The notes under the pieces: generated by a model | What the model was told of the DNA's origin: nothing | The model's database searches: none | The model's input: the letters and a program-made list of their open reading frames with translations, nothing else | From: Deltaproteobacteria bacterium | GTDB lineage: Bacteria; Desulfobacterota; Desulfarculia; Desulfarculales; Desulfarculaceae | Assembly: GCA_020444165.1 (NCBI GenBank) | Contig: JAHLLK010000045.1 | Location: 1-45,599, forward strand | Length of the DNA: 45,599 nucleotides | Direction: 5' to 3' | Made by a program: the position numbers and the translations under genes | Shown here: positions 9,201 to 17,082 of the stretch, piece after piece | How the letters are laid out: every line of letters starts with the position of its first letter | How positions within the stretch are numbered: the first letter of the stretch is position 1

Positions 9201-10532
9201 CACCTCCAGGCCCTGGAGCGCAAAAGCGGCCGGATCTTCGGCGATCCCGAGAACCCCCTGGTGGTCTCGGTCCGGAGCGGCTCCTCCATCTCCCAGCCCG
9301 GCATGCTGAACACCTTCCTGGACGTGGGCCTCAACCGGTCCATTGTGGAGGGTCTGGCCGGGCGCCCGGACACCGGCCCATGGTTTGCCTGGGATTCCTA
9401 CCGACGCCTCCTGCAGAACCTGGGCATGAGCGCCGGCCTGGCCCGGGACGGGTTCGACGCCATCATGACCAGTTTCAAGCAGAAGTACGGCCTGCCCCTC
9501 AAGGGGGATTTCCAGGGGGAGCAGATGCGGGAGGTGGCCCTGGCCTATGCCCGCCATCTGGCCGAGCGGGGGGTGAGGGTGGAGGAGGACCCCTATGAGC
9601 AACTCTACCAAGCGGTCATGGGGGTGTTTGAGAGCTGGTTCTCGCCCCGGGCGGCTTCCTACCGCAAAATCATGGCCATCAGCGATGATTGGGGCACCAG
9701 CGCCACCGTGCAGAGGATGGTATTTGGAAATTTGTCCGCCGCGGCCGGCTCCGGGGTGCTTTTCACCCACAATCCGGACTGGTCCGGTGACAAACTTATC
9801 CTATGGGGTGACTATACCGCCGGCAATCAGGGCGAGGACGTGGTAGGCGGCCTGGTGGCCACCCGGGCCCTGACCCGGCGGCAGGCCGAGGCCGAGAACC
9901 GCGAGCCGGAACAGAGCCTGGAGGCGGCCTTCCCCGCGGTGTACGGCCGCCTGCGGGAGCTGGCCCGGACCCTGATCTACGGCCACGGCTACAACCCCCA
10001 GGAGGTGGAGTTCACCTTCGAGGGCTCCCACCCCGGGGACTTGTGGATTTTGCAGACCCGGGACATGGTGCTGCGGGAGCGCCGCTCGGGCCTGGGCTTC
10101 GACCCCGGCCAGGTCTCGCCGGAGCTGGTGGTGGGTCACGGCATCGGGGTCAGCGGCGGCGCCCTGGCCGGGCGCATCGTGTTCACCCTGGCGGACATCC
10201 GCCATTGGCGGGAAGCCGAGCCGGACACCCCGCTCATCCTGGTGCGGGGCGACACGGTGCCCGAAGACATCGAGGAGATTTTCCAGGCGGACGGTCTGTT
10301 GACCGCCCGCGGCGGCGCCACCTCCCACGCGGCCATTGTGGCCCATCGTTTGAACAAGACCTGCGTGGTGGGAGTGAGCCAGATGATCTGCAACGAAACC
10401 CAAGAGACCTGCACCCTGGGCTCCCTGGTGTTGGGCCCGGGTGAATGGATCAGTTTAGACGGCCTGGATGGCAAGGTCTACCGCGGCAAGTTGGGCGGCG
10501 GCCAGGCCTCCGGGGGAAAGGAAGCGATTTAG
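6276..10532 (+). CDS. PPDK-like dikinase: unknown ~900-aa N-terminus, ATP-binding domain and phosphohistidine domain
   Basis: A 1418-aa protein. Residues about 918-1300 match the ATP-binding (PEP/pyruvate-binding) domain of pyruvate phosphate dikinase and PEP synthase: YLGAKGLGLVRL (K928), PPGF, VSVRSGSSISQPGMLNT (R1000; PPDK has the related SMPGMMDT), WDSYRRLLQNLG and NQGEDVVGG. Residues about 1310-1405 are the swivelling phosphohistidine domain, with TARGGATSHAAIVAH (H1351). The protein stops there, so the PEP/pyruvate TIM-barrel of true PPDK is missing. The first 900 residues are mostly helical and resemble no family I recognise. By analogy with glucan water dikinase and rifampin phosphotransferase, the enzyme may pass the beta-phosphate of ATP via His to an acceptor bound by the N-terminal part. 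GGGAG sits just before the ATG. The GAPDH-like gene follows after 2 nt, probably co-translated. Confidence 0.85.
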   Translation: MPLPQNGKPAALSKSKALEANLLASRLPVTLDPAFQPLLTIMGGREGLRESLEEFLTEVCHPYKNWAFILERGRQLAPGQFHLFRDHPLGPQGAALFLEVFLSPLGEPPDAAASALVRGQAVDVILLYLKEIIRQAGPRLAEFAGPLSLGLDGLAALPEADFLPVLLGSPSVEGLAGQWRDLDLPAGLRPSLDRLIARYLEQTYTHWLGQPDLAAWAREAFPDPAVAARLAPLWRPLAHGRLWALRRQAGELAARLAQDEDDQAAREALLALPGQAGLVEEFGRLPGQVAAAGAAEGQGGLWELLLLFHLLALPGLAVLHERFLVRVNRALAGVLASRPPVEVEDLLERAFATLAAQRASHPLTVLDSIVRMGAAVYAAGPGRLVDQFQNLVIRLGFETPQLAGVGADWQTRSNALHLANLRAWLALVELSPRRSKRLLSALIVNLALSGVFLRDTDLFPRDLTRFLNSGMQPVYYLAKQLCRLFPVYFNEIGAEGRLRDISTEVDELTGRRDRLIHFLRKQSHVESSPRTVELMEGVFEYWRTRDKSHLAELVPADVFAQIPASGPLVDGLHWLMTELYHAGLLTRIPDLLTVPPERLAGLLAEVRGGVSELDRQRLLLARELYQLLHAKYHTAWSGVESWLAESDPAHLPDRMPLKYALTREDPRRRLAGILDYLEELQEVILSEDSFPAREDIFHKRHIAADIPSMYGTYHEAKFDALSLSFRLENLANSLLGQIREGLDLRLITRTTLVEIHDLLRLLGRCLRLDGLNTHELSRQTDLLTQSLSVRGFSFTQYLDIFRGMEQAVKNLVHDHFDNPHHQQMAEALATLNLAQLSPRYRPPKGSLSPQELGSRVSEIFLRERIATSLGLQHLDLLITRIVGTISQQGHELPPERLRRLLNYDPDRAVTPLSPVHAEIEDPIYLGAKGLGLVRLTALGLPVPPGFVVSTEVFRAREVIADYPPANRHFRQLLESHLQALERKSGRIFGDPENPLVVSVRSGSSISQPGMLNTFLDVGLNRSIVEGLAGRPDTGPWFAWDSYRRLLQNLGMSAGLARDGFDAIMTSFKQKYGLPLKGDFQGEQMREVALAYARHLAERGVRVEEDPYEQLYQAVMGVFESWFSPRAASYRKIMAISDDWGTSATVQRMVFGNLSAAAGSGVLFTHNPDWSGDKLILWGDYTAGNQGEDVVGGLVATRALTRRQAEAENREPEQSLEAAFPAVYGRLRELARTLIYGHGYNPQEVEFTFEGSHPGDLWILQTRDMVLRERRSGLGFDPGQVSPELVVGHGIGVSGGALAGRIVFTLADIRHWREAEPDTPLILVRGDTVPEDIEEIFQADGLLTARGGATSHAAIVAHRLNKTCVVGVSQMICNETQETCTLGSLVLGPGEWISLDGLDGKVYRGKLGGGQASGGKEAI

Positions 10533-10534
10533 CC

Positions 10535-11797
10535 ATGGCGGCGGCCCCAATCAAAAGACCCCAGATGAAGCTCGGCTTGAACGGCCTGGGACGCATCGGC
10601 AAGCTAACCCTGTGGCAAAACATCTCCCAGCGCTACTTCGGGGAGATCGTGGTGAACGTGGGCCGCAAAGTGGGCAGCGGTATCCATGATCTGGCCCATT
10701 ACGTGGAGCGCGATTCCACCTATGGCTATCTGCACGGCTTTCTCCACGGCCACCACGCCCGCTCGGTCATCAGCGAGGTGAACGAGGCCGAGCAGACCAT
10801 GCTCCTGGACGGCATCAAGGTGAAATTCCTGGACCAGGCCCGCAATCCCAAGGACATCGACTGGGCCGGCCAGGGGGTGCGCCTGGTGGTGGACGCCACC
10901 GGCCAGTTCCTGGACCCCACCCTGCCGGTGGACGCGCGGGGAGGCTCCTGCCTGGGTCACCTGGAAGCCGGCGCGGACAAGGTCATCGTGTCCGCCCCGT
11001 TCAAGATCAAGGACAAGGGCAAAGCCATGCCGCCCTATGCCCTGACCACGGTGATGGGGGTGAATCACCACGATTACGACCCCAAAAAGCACACCGTGGT
11101 TTCCAACGCCTCCTGCACCACCACCTGCCTGGCCCACATGATCAAGCCCCTGCTGGACAATTTCGGGGTCAAGAAGATCCTCACCGCTTCCATGGCCACG
11201 GTGCACGCCGTGACCGGCTCCCAGGCGGTGTTGGACAAGGTGCCGGCCGCCGGGGCCACGGATCTTCGCAAGAGCCGCTCCATCTTCAACAACATCATCC
11301 TCACCTCCACCGGCGCGGCCAAAGCCCTGGTCCTGGTCATCCCGGAGATGGGCCAGATCGGGTTCATCGCCGAGAGCGTGCGCATCCCCACGGCCAGCGG
11401 CTCCCTGATCATCCTGGTGGTGAACCTGCAGGACGAGGGGGAAGGCGGGGTGATCCGGCGAGAGACCATCAACGGCATCTACCGCCAGGCGGCGGAGAAC
11501 GACCCGGACGGCTACCTCCTCTACAGCGAGGAGCAGAACGTCTCGCGGGACATCGTGGGTATGCCCCAGGTGGGCGCGGTGATCGAGGCCCACGAGACCC
11601 ACACCCGCACCGCGGACATCTCCATCGACCTGGAGGCCATGGGCGCCTGCCAGATCGCGGTTTCCGACACCATCGAAAACAAGACCCTGAAGGTACCGGT
11701 GACCCAGGCGGTGATTTATGGCTGGTATGACAACGAGTTCGCCAGCTATGTGTACATGCTGGGCCAGCGCACGGCCTCGGTGGCGGATTTGATGTAG
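10535..11797 (+). CDS. Glyceraldehyde-3-phosphate dehydrogenase-like protein, long divergent form
   Basis: A 420-aa GAPDH-family oxidoreductase (usual length about 335). The NAD-binding start is NGLGRIGKLTLWQ. The catalytic Cys is in SNASCTTTCLAH (C194; standard is SCTTNCLAP, so the conserved Asn is Thr). The partner His is H224 in TVHAVTG. STGAAKALVLVIPEM and WYDNEF (standard WYDNEW) are also present, so both catalytic residues are kept. Extra length comes mainly from segments around 105-190 and 285-345. The ATG is 2 nt after the stop of the dikinase-like gene, with a purine-rich AAAGGAAG upstream, so the two genes are probably one transcription unit. It may act on glyceraldehyde-3-phosphate or on another phosphorylated aldehyde; the divergence leaves that open. 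Confidence 0.88.
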   Translation: MAAAPIKRPQMKLGLNGLGRIGKLTLWQNISQRYFGEIVVNVGRKVGSGIHDLAHYVERDSTYGYLHGFLHGHHARSVISEVNEAEQTMLLDGIKVKFLDQARNPKDIDWAGQGVRLVVDATGQFLDPTLPVDARGGSCLGHLEAGADKVIVSAPFKIKDKGKAMPPYALTTVMGVNHHDYDPKKHTVVSNASCTTTCLAHMIKPLLDNFGVKKILTASMATVHAVTGSQAVLDKVPAAGATDLRKSRSIFNNIILTSTGAAKALVLVIPEMGQIGFIAESVRIPTASGSLIILVVNLQDEGEGGVIRRETINGIYRQAAENDPDGYLLYSEEQNVSRDIVGMPQVGAVIEAHETHTRTADISIDLEAMGACQIAVSDTIENKTLKVPVTQAVIYGWYDNEFASYVYMLGQRTASVADLM

Positions 11798-11829
11798 CCA
11801 ACCTCAAACCTGATCCCCAGGTTTTTATA

Positions 11830-11859
11830 CGGCCCGGCGTGGAACCCCGCGCCGGGCCG
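11830..11859 (+). terminator. Rho-independent terminator after the GAPDH-like gene
   Basis: A perfect 10-bp stem (CGGCCCGGCG at 11830-11839 with CGCCGGGCCG at 11850-11859) has a 10-nt loop. It is followed by GGTATTTTCT, a short T-rich tail, 33 nt after the stop codon. Confidence 0.65.
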
Positions 11860-11883
11860 GGTATTTTCTGGCCGACCCACGCG

Positions 11884-11930
11884 TCCTACCACCAGGTAGG
11901 ATTGGCCCTTACGGGCACCAAGGGGTAGGA
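11884..11930 (+). promoter_or_regulatory. Two mutually exclusive hairpins upstream of the GGDEF-EAL gene
   Basis: TCCTACC (11884-11890) can pair perfectly with GGTAGGA at 11895-11901 (4-nt loop) or with a second GGTAGGA at 11924-11930. The second pairing encloses a small hairpin built on GCCC/GGGC (11905-11908 and 11913-11916). Alternative pairing of one arm with two copies is typical of switching RNAs, but it could equally be a protein-binding repeat. It lies after the upstream terminator and about 180 nt before the next start codon. It does not match the c-di-GMP riboswitch consensus as I know it. The rest of the 311-bp gap holds no gene I can support. Confidence 0.35.
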
Positions 11931-12108
11931 AGCCGCCCACCCGCCAGCCAGCCAGCCCGTGCGAAAGCTTAGGAAAATATTCCCAAAAGGCCCCTGATTA
12001 GCCCGCAGACACCTTTGCCAAACCACGGCACATTACTTGCATCCCTAAGAAATCGACAAAAAGGTAGACACTCCCTGCTTTGTTACTTATGGGGAAGGAA
12101 GCCACATC

Positions 12109-14319
12109 TTGACCGAGCGGTCCAACAACCCCGCCAATCACCCCTTGCCGGGGAGAATCGCCCTCTCTCCCGAGGGCGAGTTCCTGGATATCAACGGGCT
12201 CTTGGCGGAAATCACCGTGCTGCGCCAGAGGGAAGCTGCCTACCGGGGCATGTTCGAGAACGCGGTGGAGGGTTTTTTCCAGACCACGCCCGACGGCGCC
12301 TACCTGAATGTCAATCCGGCCCTGGCCCGCATCTACGGCTATAAGTCGCCGGCCGAGCTGATGGAGAACATCAAGGACATCGAGCGTATGCTCTATGTGG
12401 AGCCCACCCGCCGGTCCGAGTTCCAGCGCATCATGCGCGAGGAAGGCCGGGTGCAGTGCTTTGAGTCGGCCATCTACCGCAAGGGCGGCGAGGTCATCTG
12501 GATCAGCGAAAACGCCCGCCGGGTCACCGACCGGCAGGGGCGGATTCTCTACTACGAAGGCACCGTGGTGGACATCACGGACCGCAAGCAGGCCCAGGAG
12601 GCCCTGGAGCGCAGCGAGTCCATCTTCCGCAGCCTGGCCGAGACCGCGGGCGCGGCCATCTACATCATGCAGGAGGGCGAAATCCGCTACATCAATCCGG
12701 CCACCCTGCGGCTGACCGGCTACCAGCGCCGGGAATTGATCGGCATGCGGGCCGAGGACCTGGTGCACGAACAGGACCGTGAGCGCATCTGTGGCCGCGA
12801 GGAGGGTGGCGGGGGGGAAGAATCCCGCGAGCGCACCGAGATCTTCCGCCTGCGCACCAAGGATGGAGCGGTCCGCTGGGTGGAGGACAAGTTCAGCTCC
12901 ATCGACTACCAGGGGCAGCCAGCCATCCTGGGGGTGGCCATTGACATCACTGACCGCAAAAAGGCCGAGGCCAAGCTCACCCACCAGGCCTTCCACGACC
13001 CCCTGACCGGCCTGCCCAACCGGGCCCTGTTCCTGGACCGCCTGCAGGCGGCCCTGGGGCGCTACCGCCGGGAGCCCAGCCGCTTCTTCGCGGTGCTGTT
13101 CCTGGACCTGGACCGTTTCAAGCTGGTCAACGACAGCCTGGGCCATCAAGTGGGCGATCAGCTTTTGATCGAGATAAGCCGCCGTTTGTCGGGCTGTCTT
13201 CGTTCCTCGGACACCGTGGCCCGTTTTGGGGGTGACGAGTTCGTGCTGCTCCTGGAGGGCCTGGAGGAGATCCGGGAGGTCAACCTGGTGATCGAGCGCA
13301 TCCAGGCCGAGCTGCACCTGCCCTTCAATCTGGAAGGGCACGAGGTCTTCACCTCGGCCAGCATCGGAGTGGTGCTGAGCCAGAACGGCTACGAGCAGGC
13401 CGAGGACGTGGTGCGCGACTCGGACATCGCCATGTACCGGGCCAAGAACCAGGGCCGCTCCCGCTACGAGGTCTTTGATTCCCGCATGCACCGCCAAGCC
13501 CTGAAGCTGTTGCAGATGGAGAACGACCTGCGCCGGGCCCTGGAGCGCCGGGAGTTCGTGGTGGTGTACCAGCCCATCTACTGCCTGCAGTCCCACGAGC
13601 TTTGCGCCGTGGAAGCGCTACTCCGCTGGGAGCACCCGGCCCGGGGCCTGGTGTTGCCCGAGGACTTCATTCCCCTGGCCGAGGAGACCGGACTCATCGT
13701 GCCCATTGGCCAGTGGGTGATGTCCGAGGCCTGCCGGGAGCTGAAGCACTGGCAGAGCCGCCGGCCCGAACTGGCCGAGCTGGTGGTGTGCGTGAACCTC
13801 TCGGCCCGCCAGTTGGATCAGCCGGATCTGGTGGAGCAGGTGCGCGACGTCTTGCAGGAGACCGAGCTGGAGCCCAACTGCCTCAAGCTGGAGATCACCG
13901 AGAGCGTGCTGATGAACAATGCGTCCGAGGCCATCGACACCCTGCACCGTTTGAAGGCCCTGGGAGTCATGGTGGCGGTGGACGACTTCGGCACCGGCTA
14001 CTCCTCGCTGTCCTATTTGCACCGCCTGCCCATCGACACCCTGAAGGTGGACCGCAGCTTTGTGAGCAACATGAAGGACGACCAGGACAACCGCGAGATC
14101 GTGCGCACGGTCATCTCCCTGGCCCGCACCCTGGGCTTGGACGTGGTGGCGGAAGGGGTGGAGGAAAGCGAGCAGGAGACCGAGCTGTGCAACCTGGAAT
14201 GCCAGTACGTCCAGGGGTTTCTCTATAGCCAGCCCTTGTCCTCCCGGGAACTGGCCGAGCGCATGAACTGGCACCGCCCCCCTGACCGGGGAAACGACGA
14301 TCCGGGCTCGGCGGCCTAG
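12109..14319 (+). CDS. PAS-PAS-GGDEF-EAL cyclic-di-GMP turnover protein
   Basis: A 736-aa cytoplasmic signalling protein with no transmembrane segment. PAS 1 spans about residues 40-155 and ends in VVDITDRKQ. PAS 2 spans about 165-285 and ends in AIDITDRKK. The diguanylate cyclase domain has an intact GGDEF (374-378) and an inhibitory I-site RSSD exactly five residues before it (365-368). The EAL domain keeps its catalytic set: EALLRW (E502), NLSARQL, EITESVL, DDFGTGYSS, KVDRSF and AEGVE. Both enzyme activities therefore look possible. The start is TTG at 12109 because GGGGAAGGAAG lies seven bases upstream; the ATG at 12089 is out of frame and stops at once. The signal sensed by the PAS domains is unknown. 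Confidence 0.93.
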   Translation: MTERSNNPANHPLPGRIALSPEGEFLDINGLLAEITVLRQREAAYRGMFENAVEGFFQTTPDGAYLNVNPALARIYGYKSPAELMENIKDIERMLYVEPTRRSEFQRIMREEGRVQCFESAIYRKGGEVIWISENARRVTDRQGRILYYEGTVVDITDRKQAQEALERSESIFRSLAETAGAAIYIMQEGEIRYINPATLRLTGYQRRELIGMRAEDLVHEQDRERICGREEGGGGEESRERTEIFRLRTKDGAVRWVEDKFSSIDYQGQPAILGVAIDITDRKKAEAKLTHQAFHDPLTGLPNRALFLDRLQAALGRYRREPSRFFAVLFLDLDRFKLVNDSLGHQVGDQLLIEISRRLSGCLRSSDTVARFGGDEFVLLLEGLEEIREVNLVIERIQAELHLPFNLEGHEVFTSASIGVVLSQNGYEQAEDVVRDSDIAMYRAKNQGRSRYEVFDSRMHRQALKLLQMENDLRRALERREFVVVYQPIYCLQSHELCAVEALLRWEHPARGLVLPEDFIPLAEETGLIVPIGQWVMSEACRELKHWQSRRPELAELVVCVNLSARQLDQPDLVEQVRDVLQETELEPNCLKLEITESVLMNNASEAIDTLHRLKALGVMVAVDDFGTGYSSLSYLHRLPIDTLKVDRSFVSNMKDDQDNREIVRTVISLARTLGLDVVAEGVEESEQETELCNLECQYVQGFLYSQPLSSRELAERMNWHRPPDRGNDDPGSAA

Positions 14320-15830
14320 GCGCCACGGGAGCGCCGGGCCATGAAGCCGGTCAGCTTCTCCCGCCAAAAGCGGCGCTCCTCCCAGCCCAGGCCCAGGAGG
14401 GCAAAGGCGAGGCCGCAGGCCAGGCTGACCACCACTCCGGCCGCCATCAGTTCGACCCAGCCGGTCACCCGCCAGGCGCGGAACAGCCAGGCCAGGGGCA
14501 GGCAGGCCACGGCCAGGGACAGGGCCGCGCGGCCGGGGCCTTTGACCCAGAACCGGCCCCAGCCGAGGCCCAGCGAGCGGCAGACGTACAGGGTCAACAG
14601 CCAGGGGCGCAACAGCACCAGGCAAACCCCCAGACTCACCGCCGCGCCCATGGCCCCCCAGCGGGGAATCAGCATCAGAGCCAACCCGGCCAACAGGGCC
14701 ACCTCGGCCAGGCTGAGCCAGCCGGTGAAGCGCTGCCGCTTAAGGCTGTAGAGGATGGCTTCGCAGGGCCCCAGGGCCATGGACAGACACAGGGGCAACA
14801 CCATGAGCCGGACCATCTGCCCGGACAGGTTGAAGTCCGGGCCCAGCCACAGCCCGATGAACGGTTCGGCCAGGAACCACAGCCCCACCCCCAGCCAGCC
14901 GGCCAAAAAGCCGGTGTAGAGGTTGGCCCGGATCAACAGCCGGCTGAGTTCTTCGCCCCGTGCTTGAGCCTCCAGCAGCGAAAAGCGGGGCTGCACGGCC
15001 AGGGAGCCCGCGGTGACCAAGTCCGAGGAGTAGGTCAACAGGCGCATGGACACCCCGAAGCGGGCCAGGGCCACCGGGTCGGCCAGGGCCCCCAACATCA
15101 GGGAGGGGGCCTGGCGGCGGGCCTTGAGCCCGATGATGTTCAGCATGGCCCCGGCCGCGTAGGACACCATCATGCGCACCCGCCCCCGGTCCCAGCCGGC
15201 CTGGAAGGTAGCGGCGCGGCCCATATGGCGGCGGCACAAGAGGGTCACGATCAGGTACTCCCCCAGGGTGGTGAGGGAGAAGACCAAGGCCACCCCCCAC
15301 AGCCCCCAGCCCCCGGCCAGCGCCAGCCAGAGGAGCCCCAGGCGCAAGGTCCCCAAAAACATGCCCACCGAATCGAAGACCAGGATCCGCTCCCGGGCGA
15401 ACAAGAGGCCCTCGTAAATGCGGGAGGGGAAGTACAAGGCTGACACCACGGCCAAGGGCACGGCCGCCCACTGCACCGTGGTCAAGAGTTCGGCCGGGAT
15501 ATTGAACAAGCAGCCCAGGCAGGGGATCACCAGGGCATAAAGGCCCAGGGTCAACAGGGAGACCAGGAGGTAGAGGCTGAGCCCGGTCCGCACCGTGGCG
15601 GCCAGGCCCTCCTGGTCCTCGGCAGCCAAGTCGTCGGCCGCCCGCCGCACAAAGGCCTGGTAGAGCCCCAGGTCCAAAAGGCTCAGGAAATTCCAGAGGT
15701 TCATCAAAAGGAGCCAGATCCCGAAGCTGGCCTCGCCCAGGTAGTGCACCAGAAGGGGGGTGGAGACCATGGCCACCAGGAAATTCAGCAGCCGGGAGGC
15801 CCAGCCCACCATGGTGTTCTTCAGGATCAT
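14316..15830 (-). CDS. Polysaccharide flippase (Wzx/MVF-type, O-antigen translocase family)
   Basis: A 504-aa integral membrane protein with about 12-14 hydrophobic helices. Its opening (MVGWASRLLNFLVAMVSTPL, then HYLGEASFGIWLLL and LLDLGLYQAF) is typical of polysaccharide-biosynthesis exporters that flip lipid-linked oligosaccharides across the inner membrane. It lies 30 nt downstream of the family 2 glycosyltransferase gene on the same strand, consistent with a small glycan operon. The ribosome binding site is weak at 15830; ATG at 15812 is an alternative. Its stop codon and that of the convergent GGDEF-EAL gene share the bases CTAG at 14316-14319, so no terminator fits between them. Confidence 0.88.
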   Translation of the reverse strand: MILKNTMVGWASRLLNFLVAMVSTPLLVHYLGEASFGIWLLLMNLWNFLSLLDLGLYQAFVRRAADDLAAEDQEGLAATVRTGLSLYLLVSLLTLGLYALVIPCLGCLFNIPAELLTTVQWAAVPLAVVSALYFPSRIYEGLLFARERILVFDSVGMFLGTLRLGLLWLALAGGWGLWGVALVFSLTTLGEYLIVTLLCRRHMGRAATFQAGWDRGRVRMMVSYAAGAMLNIIGLKARRQAPSLMLGALADPVALARFGVSMRLLTYSSDLVTAGSLAVQPRFSLLEAQARGEELSRLLIRANLYTGFLAGWLGVGLWFLAEPFIGLWLGPDFNLSGQMVRLMVLPLCLSMALGPCEAILYSLKRQRFTGWLSLAEVALLAGLALMLIPRWGAMGAAVSLGVCLVLLRPWLLTLYVCRSLGLGWGRFWVKGPGRAALSLAVACLPLAWLFRAWRVTGWVELMAAGVVVSLACGLAFALLGLGWEERRFWREKLTGFMARRSRGA

Positions 15831-15860
15831 GGCCAGGGGTTTCCCACCGCCGGCCCGGGC

Positions 15861-16796
15861 TCAGCCGGCCAGGGCGCGTTTGGTGCGCCGGAGGGCCTCC
15901 ACCAGCGGCCCGGGCAGGCAGGAGAGCAGGAACAGCCCCGCGGTGCGGAGGTCGCGCCCGCCTTGGGCCAGGTAGCGGCCAAAGCAGCGCCGGGCCGCGG
16001 CCATTTCCCCCAGTTGGAAGAAGCTGTCGCCGTGGTGCCGCTCTATCTCCGGCCGGGCGCGGTCCAGGGCGTCCTGCTCCGCCGGGGAGAGCGGCGGGTT
16101 GAAGCGCGCCACCTCGTCCAAGACCGCCAGGTCGGCAGCCAGCATGCGGGCCACGTTGGTGGAAAGGCGGTTGGGCTCCACGTTGTAGGCCACCAGGGGC
16201 TCGGCCACGTAGTCGATGACCTGGTGCCGGGTCACCTTGAGCCACAGGACCTTGTCTTCCACCCCGATGAAGCGCCGCTCCGGGGGGAACCCTCCGGTCT
16301 GGGCCAGGACCTCGCGCCGGAGCACCACCGTGGAGCAGGGAATGCAGTTGTAGGTCAACAGCGGCAGAAAGCAGCGGCCCCGGCAAAAGCGTTTGCGCGG
16401 GGTGATATCGGTCCGTTGCGTCTGGGCCTGGTGATAGAGCCCGCTGTAGACCAGGGCCACGGCGGGGTCCTCGAAGAGAGGCATTTGGCGGGACAATTTC
16501 CCGGGCAGCCACAGGTCGTCAGCGTCGCAGTAGGCCACGAAGCGGCCCTGGGCCACGGCCGCGCCGGCGTTACGGGCGGCGCCGGGGCCCTGGTTGACTT
16601 GGCGAAGGAGCCGCACCGAGGCGTGGGCCGCGGCCAGGCGGGCGGCCACGTCGCCGGAAGCGTCCTGGGAGCCATCGTCCACCACGATCACTTCCAGGTC
16701 GTCCAAGGTCTGGGCCAGCACGGATTCCACCGCCCGGGCCAGGAAGGCGGCTCCGTTGTACACGGGTATGATCACGCTGACCAGCGGCGCGGACAC
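15861..16796 (-). CDS. Family 2 glycosyltransferase
   Basis: A GT-A glycosyltransferase of about 311 aa. The N-terminus VSVIIPVYNGAAFLARA and VDDGSQDAS form the nucleotide-sugar site, and AYCDADDLW holds the DXD-type metal-binding motif. The second half (about 180-311) is helical and more divergent. I prefer the GTG at 16796, since GAGGGG lies eight bases before it; the in-frame GTG at 16805 overlaps that same Shine-Dalgarno sequence and is less likely. The flippase gene follows 30 nt downstream. Upstream, about 265 bp (16797-17061) has no gene I can support. Donor and acceptor sugars cannot be deduced. Confidence 0.9.
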   Translation of the reverse strand: MSAPLVSVIIPVYNGAAFLARAVESVLAQTLDDLEVIVVDDGSQDASGDVAARLAAAHASVRLLRQVNQGPGAARNAGAAVAQGRFVAYCDADDLWLPGKLSRQMPLFEDPAVALVYSGLYHQAQTQRTDITPRKRFCRGRCFLPLLTYNCIPCSTVVLRREVLAQTGGFPPERRFIGVEDKVLWLKVTRHQVIDYVAEPLVAYNVEPNRLSTNVARMLAADLAVLDEVARFNPPLSPAEQDALDRARPEIERHHGDSFFQLGEMAAARRCFGRYLAQGGRDLRTAGLFLLSCLPGPLVEALRRTKRALAG

Positions 16797-17061
16797 GGCG
16801 TTCACCCCTCAGTCCAGCCTGGAGGTTGTAAGGAAAGCACCGCGGGCTCCAGGCGGAGCCCGCGGATCGCGTCCCTCGCGGCGGGAGAACCCTCCGCCGG
16901 GGAGAATTTCGCCCCCCCGGGGTACGGCCGGGCCTCTGCTCCTCCCCCCCCGCCGCCCCGATGGCCGGGGCCGCTGGCGGGGGAAGCAAGCCTGTCCTAC
17001 GGCTCTGCTCCGCCCCCGCGGCGGTCCGGTATCCAGGCCTACCTGAGCGTCAACTTAACCC

Positions 17062-17082
17062 TCCCGGCCAGCGGCCCCGGGA
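17062..17082 (-). terminator. Hairpin directly after the MauE/DoxX-like gene
   Basis: TCCCGG (17062-17067) pairs with CCGGGA (17077-17082) around a 9-nt loop, starting one base beyond the stop codon on the minus strand. The sequence after it (GGGTTAAGTTG) is only weakly T-rich, so termination is plausible but not certain. Confidence 0.4.

Noticed and set aside
6090..9770. Very long minus-strand open frame (about 1200 aa) opposite the dikinase-like gene
   Set aside because: It is a high-GC shadow rich in Gly, Gln, His and Pro without domains; the plus strand carries recognisable PPDK motifs.
12089..12112. ATG near the start of the GGDEF-EAL gene
   Set aside because: It is out of frame and stops after seven codons; the TTG at 12109 is in frame and has a strong Shine-Dalgarno sequence.
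16797..17061. Possible small gene in the gap upstream of the family 2 glycosyltransferase
   Set aside because: Short frames exist on both strands but none has a ribosome binding site or a recognisable sequence.
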